Source of the DNA: Pseudomonadota bacterium
GTDB taxonomy: Bacteria; Pseudomonadota; Alphaproteobacteria; Sphingomonadales; Sphingomonadaceae
Length of the DNA: 9,564 bases
Assembly (NCBI GenBank): GCA_023394965.1
Contig: JAEWZX010000006.1
Location: 1-9,564, forward strand
Direction: 5' to 3'
Under the pieces are notes generated by a model. That model saw only the letters and a list, made by a program, of their open reading frames with translations, had not been told where the DNA came from and made no database searches. Positions 1 to 6,912 of the stretch are shown in pieces. The stretch's first letter is position 1. Every line of letters begins with the position of its first letter. The translations under genes and the position numbers were made by a program.

Positions 1-8
1 AACCCACT

Positions 9-1148
9 ATGAAAAAACTTAAAGTCATGACCGTCGTCGGCACCCGCCCCGAGATCATCCGTTTATCAAGAGTCCTTATGGCGCTCGACCAATCCGAAGC
101 CATCGAACACACCATAGTCCACACCGGACAGAACTACGATTACGAACTGAATCAGATCTTCTTTGAAGATTTGGGACTCCGTAAGCCCGATCATTTTTTG
201 GAAGCCGCAGGGAAAACTGCCACAGAAACCGTCGGGAACATCCTGATTAAAATCGACCCACTGTTGGAAGAACTACAACCCGATGCTTTTCTGGTTTTGG
301 GCGATACCAATTCGTGTCTGTGTGCCATTCCCGCCAAGAAACGTCACATCCCCATTTTCCACATGGAAGCAGGGAATAGATGTTTTGATCAGCGGGTTCC
401 TGAGGAAACCAACCGCAAAATTGTGGATCACGTCTCTGACATTAACCTAACCTATTCCGATATAGCGCGAGAATATCTATTGAGAGAAGGTCTTCCTGCC
501 GACCGCATCATCAAGACCGGTTCGCCGATGTTTGAAGTATTAAATCATTATTTACCTCAAATTAAGGCCTCGGATGTTCTAAACAAACTGAACCTCGAGA
601 AAGGAAAATATTTTGTGATTTCTTCGCACCGGGAAGAAAACATCAATTCGGAGAAGAACTTCCGTGGATTAATGGAATCCCTGAATGCGATCGCTGAGAA
701 GTACGGGTATCCGGTCATTGTTTCCACCCATCCGCGAACCCAGAACATGATTGATAAAATGCAGATCGAAATGCGCCCGGAAATTCAGTTGCTGAAACCC
801 CTCGGTTTCCATGATTACAATGCGCTACAGATGCACTCTTACGCTGTATTGTCCGACTCAGGAACCATTAGCGAAGAATCCTCGATTCTTAATTTCAGAG
901 CCTTGAACATCCGTCAGGCCCACGAAAGGCCGGAAGCCATGGAAGAAGCCAGTGTGATGATGGTCGGCCTCTCACCGGAAAGAATTCTTCAGGGTCTCGT
1001 GCAGGTGCTGCGCCAGGAAGTCGGTGACACCCGCAACTTCAGGCCGGTAGCCGATTACTCGATGCCGAATGTATCGGAAAAAGTGGTGAGAATTATCCTG
1101 TCGTACACGGATTATGTGAAAAGAACTGTTTGGTCTGAAGAAATATAA
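9..1148 (+). CDS. wecB: Non-hydrolysing UDP-N-acetylglucosamine 2-epimerase family, FnlC/WbjD/CapG-like
   Basis: A cytoplasmic enzyme that inverts C2 of a UDP-N-acetyl amino sugar. The 379-aa length is normal for the family. Visible motifs are GTRPEIIRLS (residues 11-20), GDTNS (98-102, Asp99 matching catalytic Asp95 of E. coli WecB), HMEAGNRCFDQRVPEE (118-133, with the two conserved acidic positions), SSHREEN (205-211, the catalytic His) and the UDP-binding SDSGTISEESS (282-292). The wording HMEAGNRCFDQRVPEE...NRKIVDH and QAHERPEAMEEASVMM is what I know from the FnlC/WbjD/Cap5G branch, which makes UDP-L-FucNAc, rather than classical WecB, which makes UDP-ManNAc; the symbol given is the family one. 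The WbuB-like (FucNAc transferase type) gene 2 bp downstream supports this. Codons are GC-rich at third positions, mainly in the first half, unlike the next five genes. The ATG at 9 gives the complete N-terminal Rossmann start. Confidence 0.94.
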   Translation: MKKLKVMTVVGTRPEIIRLSRVLMALDQSEAIEHTIVHTGQNYDYELNQIFFEDLGLRKPDHFLEAAGKTATETVGNILIKIDPLLEELQPDAFLVLGDTNSCLCAIPAKKRHIPIFHMEAGNRCFDQRVPEETNRKIVDHVSDINLTYSDIAREYLLREGLPADRIIKTGSPMFEVLNHYLPQIKASDVLNKLNLEKGKYFVISSHREENINSEKNFRGLMESLNAIAEKYGYPVIVSTHPRTQNMIDKMQIEMRPEIQLLKPLGFHDYNALQMHSYAVLSDSGTISEESSILNFRALNIRQAHERPEAMEEASVMMVGLSPERILQGLVQVLRQEVGDTRNFRPVADYSMPNVSEKVVRIILSYTDYVKRTVWSEEI

Positions 1149-1150
1149 GA

Positions 1151-2359
1151 ATGAATGTACTTTTTTTAACAATGGCCAGAATTGGCTTACTCAGTGAAAG
1201 AGGCGTTTACACAGATCTGTTACGGAAATTTTCTGCTGATGGACATAAAGTATATGTACTAACTCCTGTGGAAAGAAGGGAAAAAAGAAAGACTGAAGTC
1301 ATTGTACAGGAGAATGGAACAGTTTTAAATGTTAAAACGCTGAATCTACAGAAAGTAAATATCGTTGAAAAGGGAGTCGGGTTACTGGCCATTGAAAATC
1401 AGTTTCTCCGTGCAATAAAAAGAAATCTGAATGACGTTAAATTTGATTTAGTGATATATTCAACCCCTCCCATTACTTTTGTCAATGTTATCCGTTATAT
1501 AAAAAAAAGAGATCAAGCGTATGCATACTTGATGCTTAAGGATATTTTCCCTCAAAATGCAGTGGATATGAAAATGATAAAGAAAGATAGTTTTTTGCAT
1601 CGTTTTTTCCAGAAAAAAGAAAGAAAACTGTACAATATTTCTGATTTTATAGGTTGTATGTCAGCAGCCAATAAAGAATTTCTTTTGAAACACAACCCAC
1701 AGATAAGTGAGGAAAAAGTAGAAGTCAACCCTAATTCTATTGAACCAATGGAACTTCTCCAGACAAAAGAAGAAAGAGAGGAAATTAAAGTGAAATATGC
1801 ACTCCCTTTAGATAGGAAGATTTTTGTATATGGAGGGAATTTGGGGAAGCCACAAGGTGTAGACTTCCTTTTGGAAACAATTGAGAAAACCACGCGAAAT
1901 GATGTCTTCTTTCTGATTGTTGGTTCAGGTACAGAGTACAAAAGAATTGAAAGTTGGTTTAAACAGTGGAAACCGAAAAATGCTGTATTAAAAAGAGGTC
2001 TTCCCAAGGATGATTATGAATACCTCTTACGGGCTTGCGATGTGGGTATGCTGTTTCTGCACAAAGACTTTACTATACCTAACTTTCCGTCGAGGCTTTT
2101 ATCCTATCTTGATTTAAAACTGCCCGTTTTAGCTGCAACTGACAGGAGTACAGATGTAGGGACCACCATTGTAAATGCAGAATGCGGATTAAGTATTTTA
2201 TGGGGAGATCAAGAAGCGATGCAGGAAGCTATATCCCAGTTTTGTGAAGACGAGATCCGCTACCAACAAATGAAACTGAATGCCTTTAAATTGTTAGTAA
2301 CAGAATTTCATGTCAACCGTTCATATGAGCTTATAAAAGAGAAAATTCAGAATGTATAA
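1151..2359 (+). CDS. GT4-family glycosyltransferase, WbuB-like
   Basis: A 402-aa retaining GT-B glycosyltransferase expected at the cytoplasmic face of the membrane, adding a sugar to an undecaprenyl-linked acceptor. The N-terminal domain opens with NVLFLTMARIG and a glycine-containing loop. KDIFPQNAVD (130-139) is the acceptor-domain signature I associate with WbuB. The C-terminal domain starts at YGGNLGKPQG (227-236), followed by FLIVGSGTE (254-262) and FPSRLLSYLDLKLPVLA (312-328), the nucleotide-sugar region. The usual EX7E pair is not intact: Ser replaces the first Glu in RLLSYL. WbuB proteins are often assigned to L-FucNAc transfer, which fits the FnlC-like epimerase 2 bp upstream; the exact sugar cannot be read from sequence. 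The gene overlaps the next by 8 bp. The sharp rise in A+T starts about here. Confidence 0.9.
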   Translation: MNVLFLTMARIGLLSERGVYTDLLRKFSADGHKVYVLTPVERREKRKTEVIVQENGTVLNVKTLNLQKVNIVEKGVGLLAIENQFLRAIKRNLNDVKFDLVIYSTPPITFVNVIRYIKKRDQAYAYLMLKDIFPQNAVDMKMIKKDSFLHRFFQKKERKLYNISDFIGCMSAANKEFLLKHNPQISEEKVEVNPNSIEPMELLQTKEEREEIKVKYALPLDRKIFVYGGNLGKPQGVDFLLETIEKTTRNDVFFLIVGSGTEYKRIESWFKQWKPKNAVLKRGLPKDDYEYLLRACDVGMLFLHKDFTIPNFPSRLLSYLDLKLPVLAATDRSTDVGTTIVNAECGLSILWGDQEAMQEAISQFCEDEIRYQQMKLNAFKLLVTEFHVNRSYELIKEKIQNV

Positions 2360-2960
2360 AAGTGTATTCAAAAGAATGTTAGATTTTATTGTGGCTTTAG
2401 TATTTTTCACAGTTCTTAGTCCCATTTTCTTAATGGTAATGTTCTTATTAAGTATAGCCAATAAGGGCAACCCCTTTTTTGTACAGGTTCGTCCGGGAAA
2501 AGACGAGCAGAACTTTAAGATTATCAAGTTCAAAACTATGAATGATCAGAAAGATGAAATGGGCAATTTATTACCAGATGCAAAACGCTTGACAAAAATT
2601 GGTAGTTTTGTCCGTAAAACATCATTAGATGAAATCCCACAGTTGATTAACATTCTCATAGGAGACATGAGTATTGTTGGGCCCCGACCATTATTGTTAA
2701 AATACCTCCCTTACTACACTAAAGAGGAGAGGGTAAGGCACTCTGTACGTCCTGGGATTACGGGTCTTGCGCAAATAAACGGTAGAAATACTGTCCGATG
2801 GGATGACCGGTTAGCACTGGATGTTCAATACGTCAAAAACATTACTTTTATGGGAGATGCAAAAATTATATATAAGACGGTTTTAAAAGTAATCAAATCT
2901 GAAAATATAGTGGTTGATCCGGAATCTATAATGCAAAACTTGGACGATGAAAGAAAGTGA
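2352..2960 (+). CDS. Initiating sugar-phosphate transferase (monotopic phosphoglycosyltransferase, PglC/WcaJ C-terminal type)
   Basis: Transfers a sugar-1-phosphate from a UDP-sugar to undecaprenyl phosphate, the first membrane step of glycan assembly. At 202 aa it has only the catalytic core, like PglC, and lacks the long membrane region of WcaJ/WbaP. KRMLDFIVALVFFTVLSPIF (residues 7-26) is the re-entrant membrane helix with its Ser-Pro break. KIIKFKTM (56-63) follows, and SLDEIPQLINIL (91-102) carries the catalytic Asp93-Glu94 dyad, at the same numbers I recall for Campylobacter PglC. VGPRP (109-113) and RPGITGLAQINGRN (133-146) are further family hallmarks. All key residues are present, so it should be active. 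It overlaps the glycosyltransferase by 8 bp and the next gene by 14 bp, so it is translationally coupled within the operon. A diNAcBac- or FucNAc-type donor is possible. Confidence 0.95.
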   Translation: MYKSVFKRMLDFIVALVFFTVLSPIFLMVMFLLSIANKGNPFFVQVRPGKDEQNFKIIKFKTMNDQKDEMGNLLPDAKRLTKIGSFVRKTSLDEIPQLINILIGDMSIVGPRPLLLKYLPYYTKEERVRHSVRPGITGLAQINGRNTVRWDDRLALDVQYVKNITFMGDAKIIYKTVLKVIKSENIVVDPESIMQNLDDERK

Positions 2961-3723
2961 CGAGATTAAAAATCTTAGAGCTGAGGATATTGTTGAGATA
3001 GTGGCTATGACAAGGCAGGCCTTCAATAATACTTATTTAATACCCTCAGTGTATAGAGGGCACGGAATTGGAGAGTTCATAAATCGGGAATTGCACAACC
3101 CTTTTTCAGCGTATCAATATTATGTTCTTTATATTGATAATGAACCTGCGGGTTATGCTGAGTATAAAATTTTTAAGAACTCTTCGTTAGTATTTCTAAA
3201 TATTATTGTTGTAGATGATAAATATAAAAATGCAGGGATAGGCAAAAAGCTATTTAATTTTACAAGAAATAAATTTATTTCTGAAGGATTTAATAAAATG
3301 GCACTGGATGTTTATGAAAGCAATACGGTGGCGATGAACTGGTATCAAGGTTATGGGTTTCAGAATATTGAAACTACTGGTCTTTATGAGGTTTGTATTG
3401 AAAATTGTGAACAGGAATATGAGAATTTATTTGTCCAAAATTATCCGCAGTATGAAGTGCTCAGAGAGAATTATGGATTTTCTTTTTTAGAAATGATGAT
3501 AGAAAATGAACCGATTAAAATAGGGGTAATAGATAAAGATGCCATACTTCGAGGATCGTATTCGTCTACTTTAAACAGGAATCTTGCGTTAATCAAAAAG
3601 AAATTAAACTTTGAAAAGTTATATTACATCGGAAAAGATTTTAGTAAGGAATTGAAAATAATAGACAGAATTGTTCGAATGGAATTAAATTTAAATCATG
3701 ATACAAAAGCAAGCACAGAATAA
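2947..3723 (+). CDS. GNAT-family N-acetyltransferase with an extra C-terminal domain
   Basis: Residues 5-150 form a GNAT fold: the central strand (LVFLNIIVVDD, 81-91) is followed by the acetyl-CoA-binding motif A (YKNAGIGKKLF, 93-103, fitting Q/RxxGxG/A), and MALDVYESNTVAMNWYQGYGFQNI (118-141, quoted in parts: MALDVYESN, then NWYQGYGF) is motif B and the family C-terminal end. Residues 150-258 are an additional, Asn/Tyr/Glu-rich region I do not recognise. The protein is cytoplasmic, with no signal peptide. Placed between the phosphoglycosyltransferase and an aminotransferase, it most likely N-acetylates the amino sugar made by the latter, in place of a hexapeptide enzyme such as PglD; this is inference. 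The ATG at 2947 overlaps the previous stop by 14 bp; the next Met is at residue 21 and would cut the first helix. Strongly AT-rich. Confidence 0.85.
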   Translation: MKESDEIKNLRAEDIVEIVAMTRQAFNNTYLIPSVYRGHGIGEFINRELHNPFSAYQYYVLYIDNEPAGYAEYKIFKNSSLVFLNIIVVDDKYKNAGIGKKLFNFTRNKFISEGFNKMALDVYESNTVAMNWYQGYGFQNIETTGLYEVCIENCEQEYENLFVQNYPQYEVLRENYGFSFLEMMIENEPIKIGVIDKDAILRGSYSSTLNRNLALIKKKLNFEKLYYIGKDFSKELKIIDRIVRMELNLNHDTKASTE

Positions 3724-4609
3724 GAAAGCTTATAGAAGAGACTGGCAATACACCGATTCAGCGCGGATAGCCTGGAGCAAAATTATCGAAGAATATAAAA
3801 AGAAATATCCGAAAGGGAAAGTATTGTTGCCGGGTTACATTGGATGGTCAGCAAATGAAGGAAGCGGAATATTTGATTCTGTGGAAGCCTCGGGTCTGGA
3901 CTTTGATTTTTATTCATTAGATGCACGTCTTGAGATTGATGTCGAGTCTCTTAAACAAAAAGTTTCTGAAGACAAGACTCAATTAGTGCTTTTGGTTCAT
4001 TATTTTGGCTTTACGGATAAAAAATATAATGAAATCTGTGATTGGTTAATTGCTAACAAGGTATATTTTGTGGAGGATTGCGCTCATGCATGGTTGTCCG
4101 ACTTAATTGGCGGAACCTGCGGCAGAAAAGGAGATTATGCGTTTTATTCTTTGCATAAACTATTACCTATTGATACGGGTGGAGTTATGGTTTATAACAA
4201 TAGCTCTTCTTCAGAGCAGGTAAATAATACTATTTATTTAGATTTGCATTTCGATTTGTTTTCTATCTACGAAGCCCGAATATCCAATTACAAATACTTG
4301 GTGCAGCTTCTAAAAGACGTGGAAGGAGTAGATGTGTTATACAGCACGCTCGAGCCCGGAATCTGTCCTCAAACTCTTCCGGCCATTGTTAAAAACTATA
4401 ATCGTTCTCAACTATATCACGAGATGAATAATGAAGACTTTGGACTTGTGAGTTTGTACCATACCATGATCAAACAACTATCTGATTCGCCATCCGAGGC
4501 AGCTTCTCAATTGTCAAAGAATATCATTAACTTTCCCATTCATCAGGATGTTACGCATGATCAGTTGGCTAGTATGGTAGAAAAATTAAAAGATATATTA
4601 AATGCTTGA
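3698..4609 (+). CDS. DegT/DnrJ/EryC1/StrS-family PLP-dependent aminotransferase, short form
   Basis: Predicted to move an amino group from glutamate to a keto-sugar nucleotide in the cytoplasm, using PLP. VEDCAHAW (residues 125-132) holds the Asp that contacts the PLP pyridine nitrogen, and GDYAFYSLHKLLPIDTGG (145-162) holds Lys154 as the Schiff-base lysine followed by the Gly-Gly turn. The SLHKxLPxxxGG form replaces the commoner SFHxxKxxTTGEGG, so it belongs to a side branch. At 303 aa it is much shorter than the usual 360-390; the substrate-binding C-terminal part looks reduced. The start at 3698 overlaps the GNAT gene by an unusually long 26 bp, but no other Met occurs before residue 164 and the region around RRDWQY...SARIAW looks conserved, so I keep it. 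No sugar 4,6-dehydratase is in the window; one must be supplied elsewhere if this is a 4-aminosugar pathway. Confidence 0.88.
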   Translation: MIQKQAQNKKAYRRDWQYTDSARIAWSKIIEEYKKKYPKGKVLLPGYIGWSANEGSGIFDSVEASGLDFDFYSLDARLEIDVESLKQKVSEDKTQLVLLVHYFGFTDKKYNEICDWLIANKVYFVEDCAHAWLSDLIGGTCGRKGDYAFYSLHKLLPIDTGGVMVYNNSSSSEQVNNTIYLDLHFDLFSIYEARISNYKYLVQLLKDVEGVDVLYSTLEPGICPQTLPAIVKNYNRSQLYHEMNNEDFGLVSLYHTMIKQLSDSPSEAASQLSKNIINFPIHQDVTHDQLASMVEKLKDILNA

Positions 4610-5687
4610 AATTCACTTCATTGACTCTGAGCGGGGTCAAGTACAATATAAAAACTTACTACAGGATCTTCAATGTACCGAACCCCATTATATCGCGGAT
4701 TATATTCAAATTTTCGCACATGGAATCCAGAATTTGATTTGTTTTAGCTATACAGGATCTTCCGGGAGAATAATAATGCCGGGTTATCTAAATAAAATTA
4801 CTATCGATGGTGTAGACAGAGAGTATTATGATTTTTCTACACCCTATGGATATACAGGACCGCTAACATCTAAAAATATCACAGAAGATGATGTGCGGGA
4901 TTTTTGGGCAGCAGTTGACAAATGGTATCAATCCAATAATGTGGTGTCTGAATTCATCAGGTTCAATTTATTCGGAAATCATTTCAATTATTCCGGAGAA
5001 GTTCATACCACTATGCTCAATATCAAAGGAATCATTTTAAATGACGAAGTAGAACAATGGTCTGCCTTTGATCGAAAAGTGAGAAAAAACTATAATAAAG
5101 CACAACGGGAGGGACTAACCAGTCAGCTGTTTTACGGGGATATTCCGATGAATAAAATAGAAGAATTCTACCATATTTATATTGATACGATGGAAAGAAC
5201 CAATGCGAATGCGCAGTTTTTTTATTCTTTGGAGCAATTTGTGAAATTCATCAATTCTAATAAAGAATATGCAGCTGTTTGTACAGTGTACGATGAAGAG
5301 GTACCGGTGTCGTCAGAATTACTTTTGGTTTCACAAGATTCTATTTTTTCTTTTCTTGGGGGAACTTTAGAAGGCTATTTTGATAAGCGGCCTAATGACT
5401 TTTTGAAAGTAGAAGCGTTGAATTGGGCTCGGTCTCAGGGAAAGAAGTACTATATTTTAGGCGGTGGTTATGGGTATGAAGATGGTATCTTTAAATACAA
5501 AAAAGCCTTCTTTCCAAACGATGTGGTATCGTATTACACAGGTCGAAAAATAATTGATCAGGCAGCGTATGATTTACTGGTGGAAAAAGTCTCGGATAGT
5601 AGAGTAGCTAAGGGTCAGGAGGAAATTTTTAAAGAAGACACTTCTTTCTTTCCCCTATACCGGATGCCAGAGAAACGAATTGAATAG
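4602..5687 (+). CDS. FemAB-like / GNAT-type acyltransferase
   Basis: A 361-aa protein with the double-GNAT look of FemAB/FemX enzymes. DRKVRKNYNKAQREGL (residues 157-172) is the Arg/Lys-rich helix typical at the junction of the two halves. YAAVCTVYDEEVPVSSELLL (223-242) and FSFLGGTLEGYFDKRPNDFL (249-268) are core strands of the second domain, and YILGGGYGYEDGIFKYKKAF (284-303) is the conserved Gly-rich end. FemX enzymes add amino acids from aminoacyl-tRNA to lipid II; relatives in polysaccharide clusters are usually thought to acylate a sugar amino group. Here it is last in an overlapping chain with a GNAT and an aminotransferase (8-bp overlap), which suggests N-acylation or aminoacylation of the same sugar. 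Substrate unknown. It is the last intact gene of the AT-rich block: right after its stop the sequence turns GC-rich. Confidence 0.8.
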   Translation: MLEIHFIDSERGQVQYKNLLQDLQCTEPHYIADYIQIFAHGIQNLICFSYTGSSGRIIMPGYLNKITIDGVDREYYDFSTPYGYTGPLTSKNITEDDVRDFWAAVDKWYQSNNVVSEFIRFNLFGNHFNYSGEVHTTMLNIKGIILNDEVEQWSAFDRKVRKNYNKAQREGLTSQLFYGDIPMNKIEEFYHIYIDTMERTNANAQFFYSLEQFVKFINSNKEYAAVCTVYDEEVPVSSELLLVSQDSIFSFLGGTLEGYFDKRPNDFLKVEALNWARSQGKKYYILGGGYGYEDGIFKYKKAFFPNDVVSYYTGRKIIDQAAYDLLVEKVSDSRVAKGQEEIFKEDTSFFPLYRMPEKRIE

Positions 5688-5689
5688 CT

Positions 5690-5899
5690 GCGCATCAAGA
5701 TTATTTTCATATTTCCCCCAATGCAGCCCTGGCGGGCAATATCACCGTAGTTGAGGGGACTCATATTGGTATTGGGGCCTGTATTATTCAGGGCCTCACC
5801 ATTGGCCAATGGTGCACCATCGCTGCCGGCGCCGTTATCATCCACGATGTCCCCGATGGCGCCACCGTCGTCGGCAACCGTGGCAGAATCCTGAAGTAA
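5690..5899 (+). pseudogene. 5'-truncated PglD/NeuD-type sugar O/N-acetyltransferase (C-terminal hexapeptide-repeat fragment)
   Basis: The frame reads AHQDYFHISPNAALAGNI, then GTHIGIGACIIQGLTIGQ, WCTIAAGAVIIHDVPDG and VVGNRGRILK before TAA at 5897-5899. This is the last third (69 residues) of a left-handed beta-helix acetyltransferase of the PglD/NeuD family; HISPxAxLAG is its family signature, and the repeats and the C-terminal cap are intact. There is no start codon: the same frame hits TGA at 5681-5683, and no Met lies in the fragment. The N-terminal Rossmann part, the first coils and the catalytic-His segment are missing, so it cannot be a working enzyme. PglD N-acetylates the 4-amino sugar in diNAcBac synthesis and is often next to a PglC-type transferase. 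It is very GC-rich, in contrast to the FemAB gene ending 2 bp upstream. I infer a recombination scar. Confidence 0.85.
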
Positions 5900-5920
5900 T
5901 TCGCTAATCAGCAAATAAGC

Positions 5921-5973
5921 AAAATCCCGGCCCGTTTTACCCTAGCCCTAAGGGAGCCGTTCCGGGATTTTTT
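5921..5973 (+). terminator. Rho-independent terminator of the polysaccharide operon
   Basis: A perfect 10-bp stem pairs AAAATCCCGG (5921-5930) with CCGGGATTTT (5962-5971), continuing into a T-run to 5973. The 31-nt loop can form a small inner CCC/GGG hairpin (5946-5954). The A-run on the left side makes it plausible in both directions, so it may also stop the leftward gene at 6105-6743. It sits 21 bp after the pglD remnant stop and so is probably the operon's original terminator. Confidence 0.8.
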
Positions 5974-5986
5974 ACTGCCGAAGATA

Positions 5987-6050
5987 GCTAATAGGCAAAT
6001 AAGCTAATAGGCAAATAAGCGAATAAGCGAATAAGCTAATTAGCAAATTC
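5987..6050. repeat. 8-bp tandem repeat array A (GCNAATAA type)
   Basis: Eight uninterrupted octamers with consensus GC(A/T/G)AATAA: gctaatag, gcaaataa, gctaatag, gcaaataa, gcgaataa, gcgaataa, gctaatta, gcaaattc. Similar units occur just before the terminator (5903-5920). The variable third base and otherwise fixed frame show a true tandem array of period 8. It lies between the operon terminator and the 3' end of the leftward gene at 6105. Confidence 0.9.
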
Positions 6051-6065
6051 GCTCTTCTAAGCAAT

Positions 6066-6104
6066 TTACCGATTCAACCAATAAACGATTAACCAATTAA
6101 CCGA
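6066..6104. repeat. Degenerate 8-bp repeat, second family (CGATTAAC type)
   Basis: Units such as ccgattca, accaataa, acgattaa, ccaattaa and ccgatcac follow each other with period 8, directly against the stop codon of the leftward gene. The same family recurs at 8709-8738 and 9197-9225. It is distinct from the GCNAATAA octamers though the period is the same. Confidence 0.65.
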
Positions 6105-6743
6105 TCACTTAATCACCACCCCTTGCAGGGTTTTGTTGCTTGCGATGAGCAGCAGCTGGACATGGTTTTTCTTCCGGCGGAAGCTTTGAGGAATGACGAA
6201 TGGGTCGTAGGCGTGTGAATCGGGCAGTGGGTGAATTTTTCTTTGGAAATCCCCGGTGTTCAGGTTGATCCGAAGGTGGATTAGGTGAAGCCTTTTTTTA
6301 TCGTAAGGCGTGGTCAGTACTTCAATATGCCGGCTCCTGGCCAAGACCTCGTACACACAGGGGGCGGACGTTCGTTTCCACCGGAAAATATGGTTTGCAA
6401 AAATGGCCTTTCCGTTTTGCGTTTGCAGTCCTGAGGCCACCGTTCTGGAACCGGGTGCTGCGGGATCGCAGTTTTTAACCCGGATGAGCAAACCTACCAT
6501 TTGGGCGTGCGTCACCTGATGGATTTCGATACCGGGCTCGGCGGCAATGGCGGTCCGAAGGTGCCGCGCTACTTTGCTCACTTCAGAAAATTCAGTGATG
6601 TTGGGTTTTCCGGCGGTGCGGTCAGAAGGGGTGGTGTGGTCGTGGGAAGGTCGGCAGCGTTTGAACTGTTTGCCGTTTCGGACGAAATAAATGAAGTTGC
6701 CCAGTTTGCCATGCATTAGGCCGTGTTTGTCTATTGTTGCCAT
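6105..6743 (-). CDS. Hypothetical protein, diverged paralogue of the 252-aa protein at 7724-8482
   Basis: A 212-aa basic protein with no signal peptide or membrane helix; function unknown. Its N-terminus (MATIDKHGLMHGKLGNFIYF, then VRNGKQFKR) lines up with the start of the protein at 7724-8482 (MARQKGLIKLKGTMGDITFY, then RTKDGYMAR): MAxxxkGLxxxxGxxGxxxFYxxxxGxxxR, followed by a Thr-rich stretch, NxxEF and a KxARHLRTA-like helix matching AGKYLRRSF. Near the C-terminus HLRINLNTGDFQ matches HFKI...NFETGEFQ. The two are therefore related over most of their length, but the middle is much changed and about 40 residues shorter. No promoter is convincing; the start codon is preceded by a run of nine A (as read on the - strand) close to the start, a common A-rich Bacteroidota leader. 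It is separated from the upstream four-gene unit by a terminator and repeat array B, so it is probably transcribed separately. Confidence 0.75.
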   Translation of the reverse strand: MATIDKHGLMHGKLGNFIYFVRNGKQFKRCRPSHDHTTPSDRTAGKPNITEFSEVSKVARHLRTAIAAEPGIEIHQVTHAQMVGLLIRVKNCDPAAPGSRTVASGLQTQNGKAIFANHIFRWKRTSAPCVYEVLARSRHIEVLTTPYDKKRLHLIHLRINLNTGDFQRKIHPLPDSHAYDPFVIPQSFRRKKNHVQLLLIASNKTLQGVVIK

Positions 6744-6767
6744 AAGGTTTTTTTTTAATTGGGGACG

Positions 6768-6879
6768 TTAATAAGTTGATAAGTGGATAAGCTGATAAGC
6801 TAAAAAGCTAATAAGCAAATAAGCTAAAGAGCGAATAAGCTAATAAGCAAATAAGCGAATAAGCAAATAAGCTGAAAAG
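6768..6879. repeat. 8-bp tandem repeat array B (CNNATAAG type, 14 units)
   Basis: Fourteen contiguous octamers from ttaataag to ctgaaaag, including ttgataag, tggataag, ctgataag, ctaataag, caaataag and cgaataag. The same family as array A, in the same orientation. The last unit supplies the AAAAGA that forms the U-tract of the leftward terminator at 6875-6898, so the array abuts the terminator exactly. It occupies most of the gap between the two paralogous leftward loci. Confidence 0.92.
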
Positions 6880-6898
6880 AGCCTCCCTTTCGGGAGGC
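6875..6898 (-). terminator. Rho-independent terminator of the leftward four-gene unit
   Basis: Read on the - strand: GCCTCCC, loop GAAA, GGGAGGC, then TCTTTT. This is a perfect 7-bp GC-rich stem with a GNRA-type tetraloop and a U-tract, 14 bp after the stop codon of the 62-aa gene. Confidence 0.9.
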
Positions 6899-6912
6899 AG
6901 TGCCGCAGTGGG

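Noticed and set aside
557..1172. Short - strand frames within the epimerase gene
   Set aside because: Antisense shadows of a gene with intact catalytic motifs.
5615..5914. A 99-codon - strand frame rich in Gly/Asp/Ala
   Set aside because: It is the antisense of the FemAB end and the pglD remnant; the + strand reading is clearly a hexapeptide-repeat protein.
6310..6719. Two + strand frames (69 and 72 codons) opposite the 212-aa gene
   Set aside because: Shadows; the - strand frame is related to the neighbouring protein over most of its length.
5987..6879. Octamer arrays as a CRISPR
   Set aside because: Units are 8 bp with no spacers and no cas genes.
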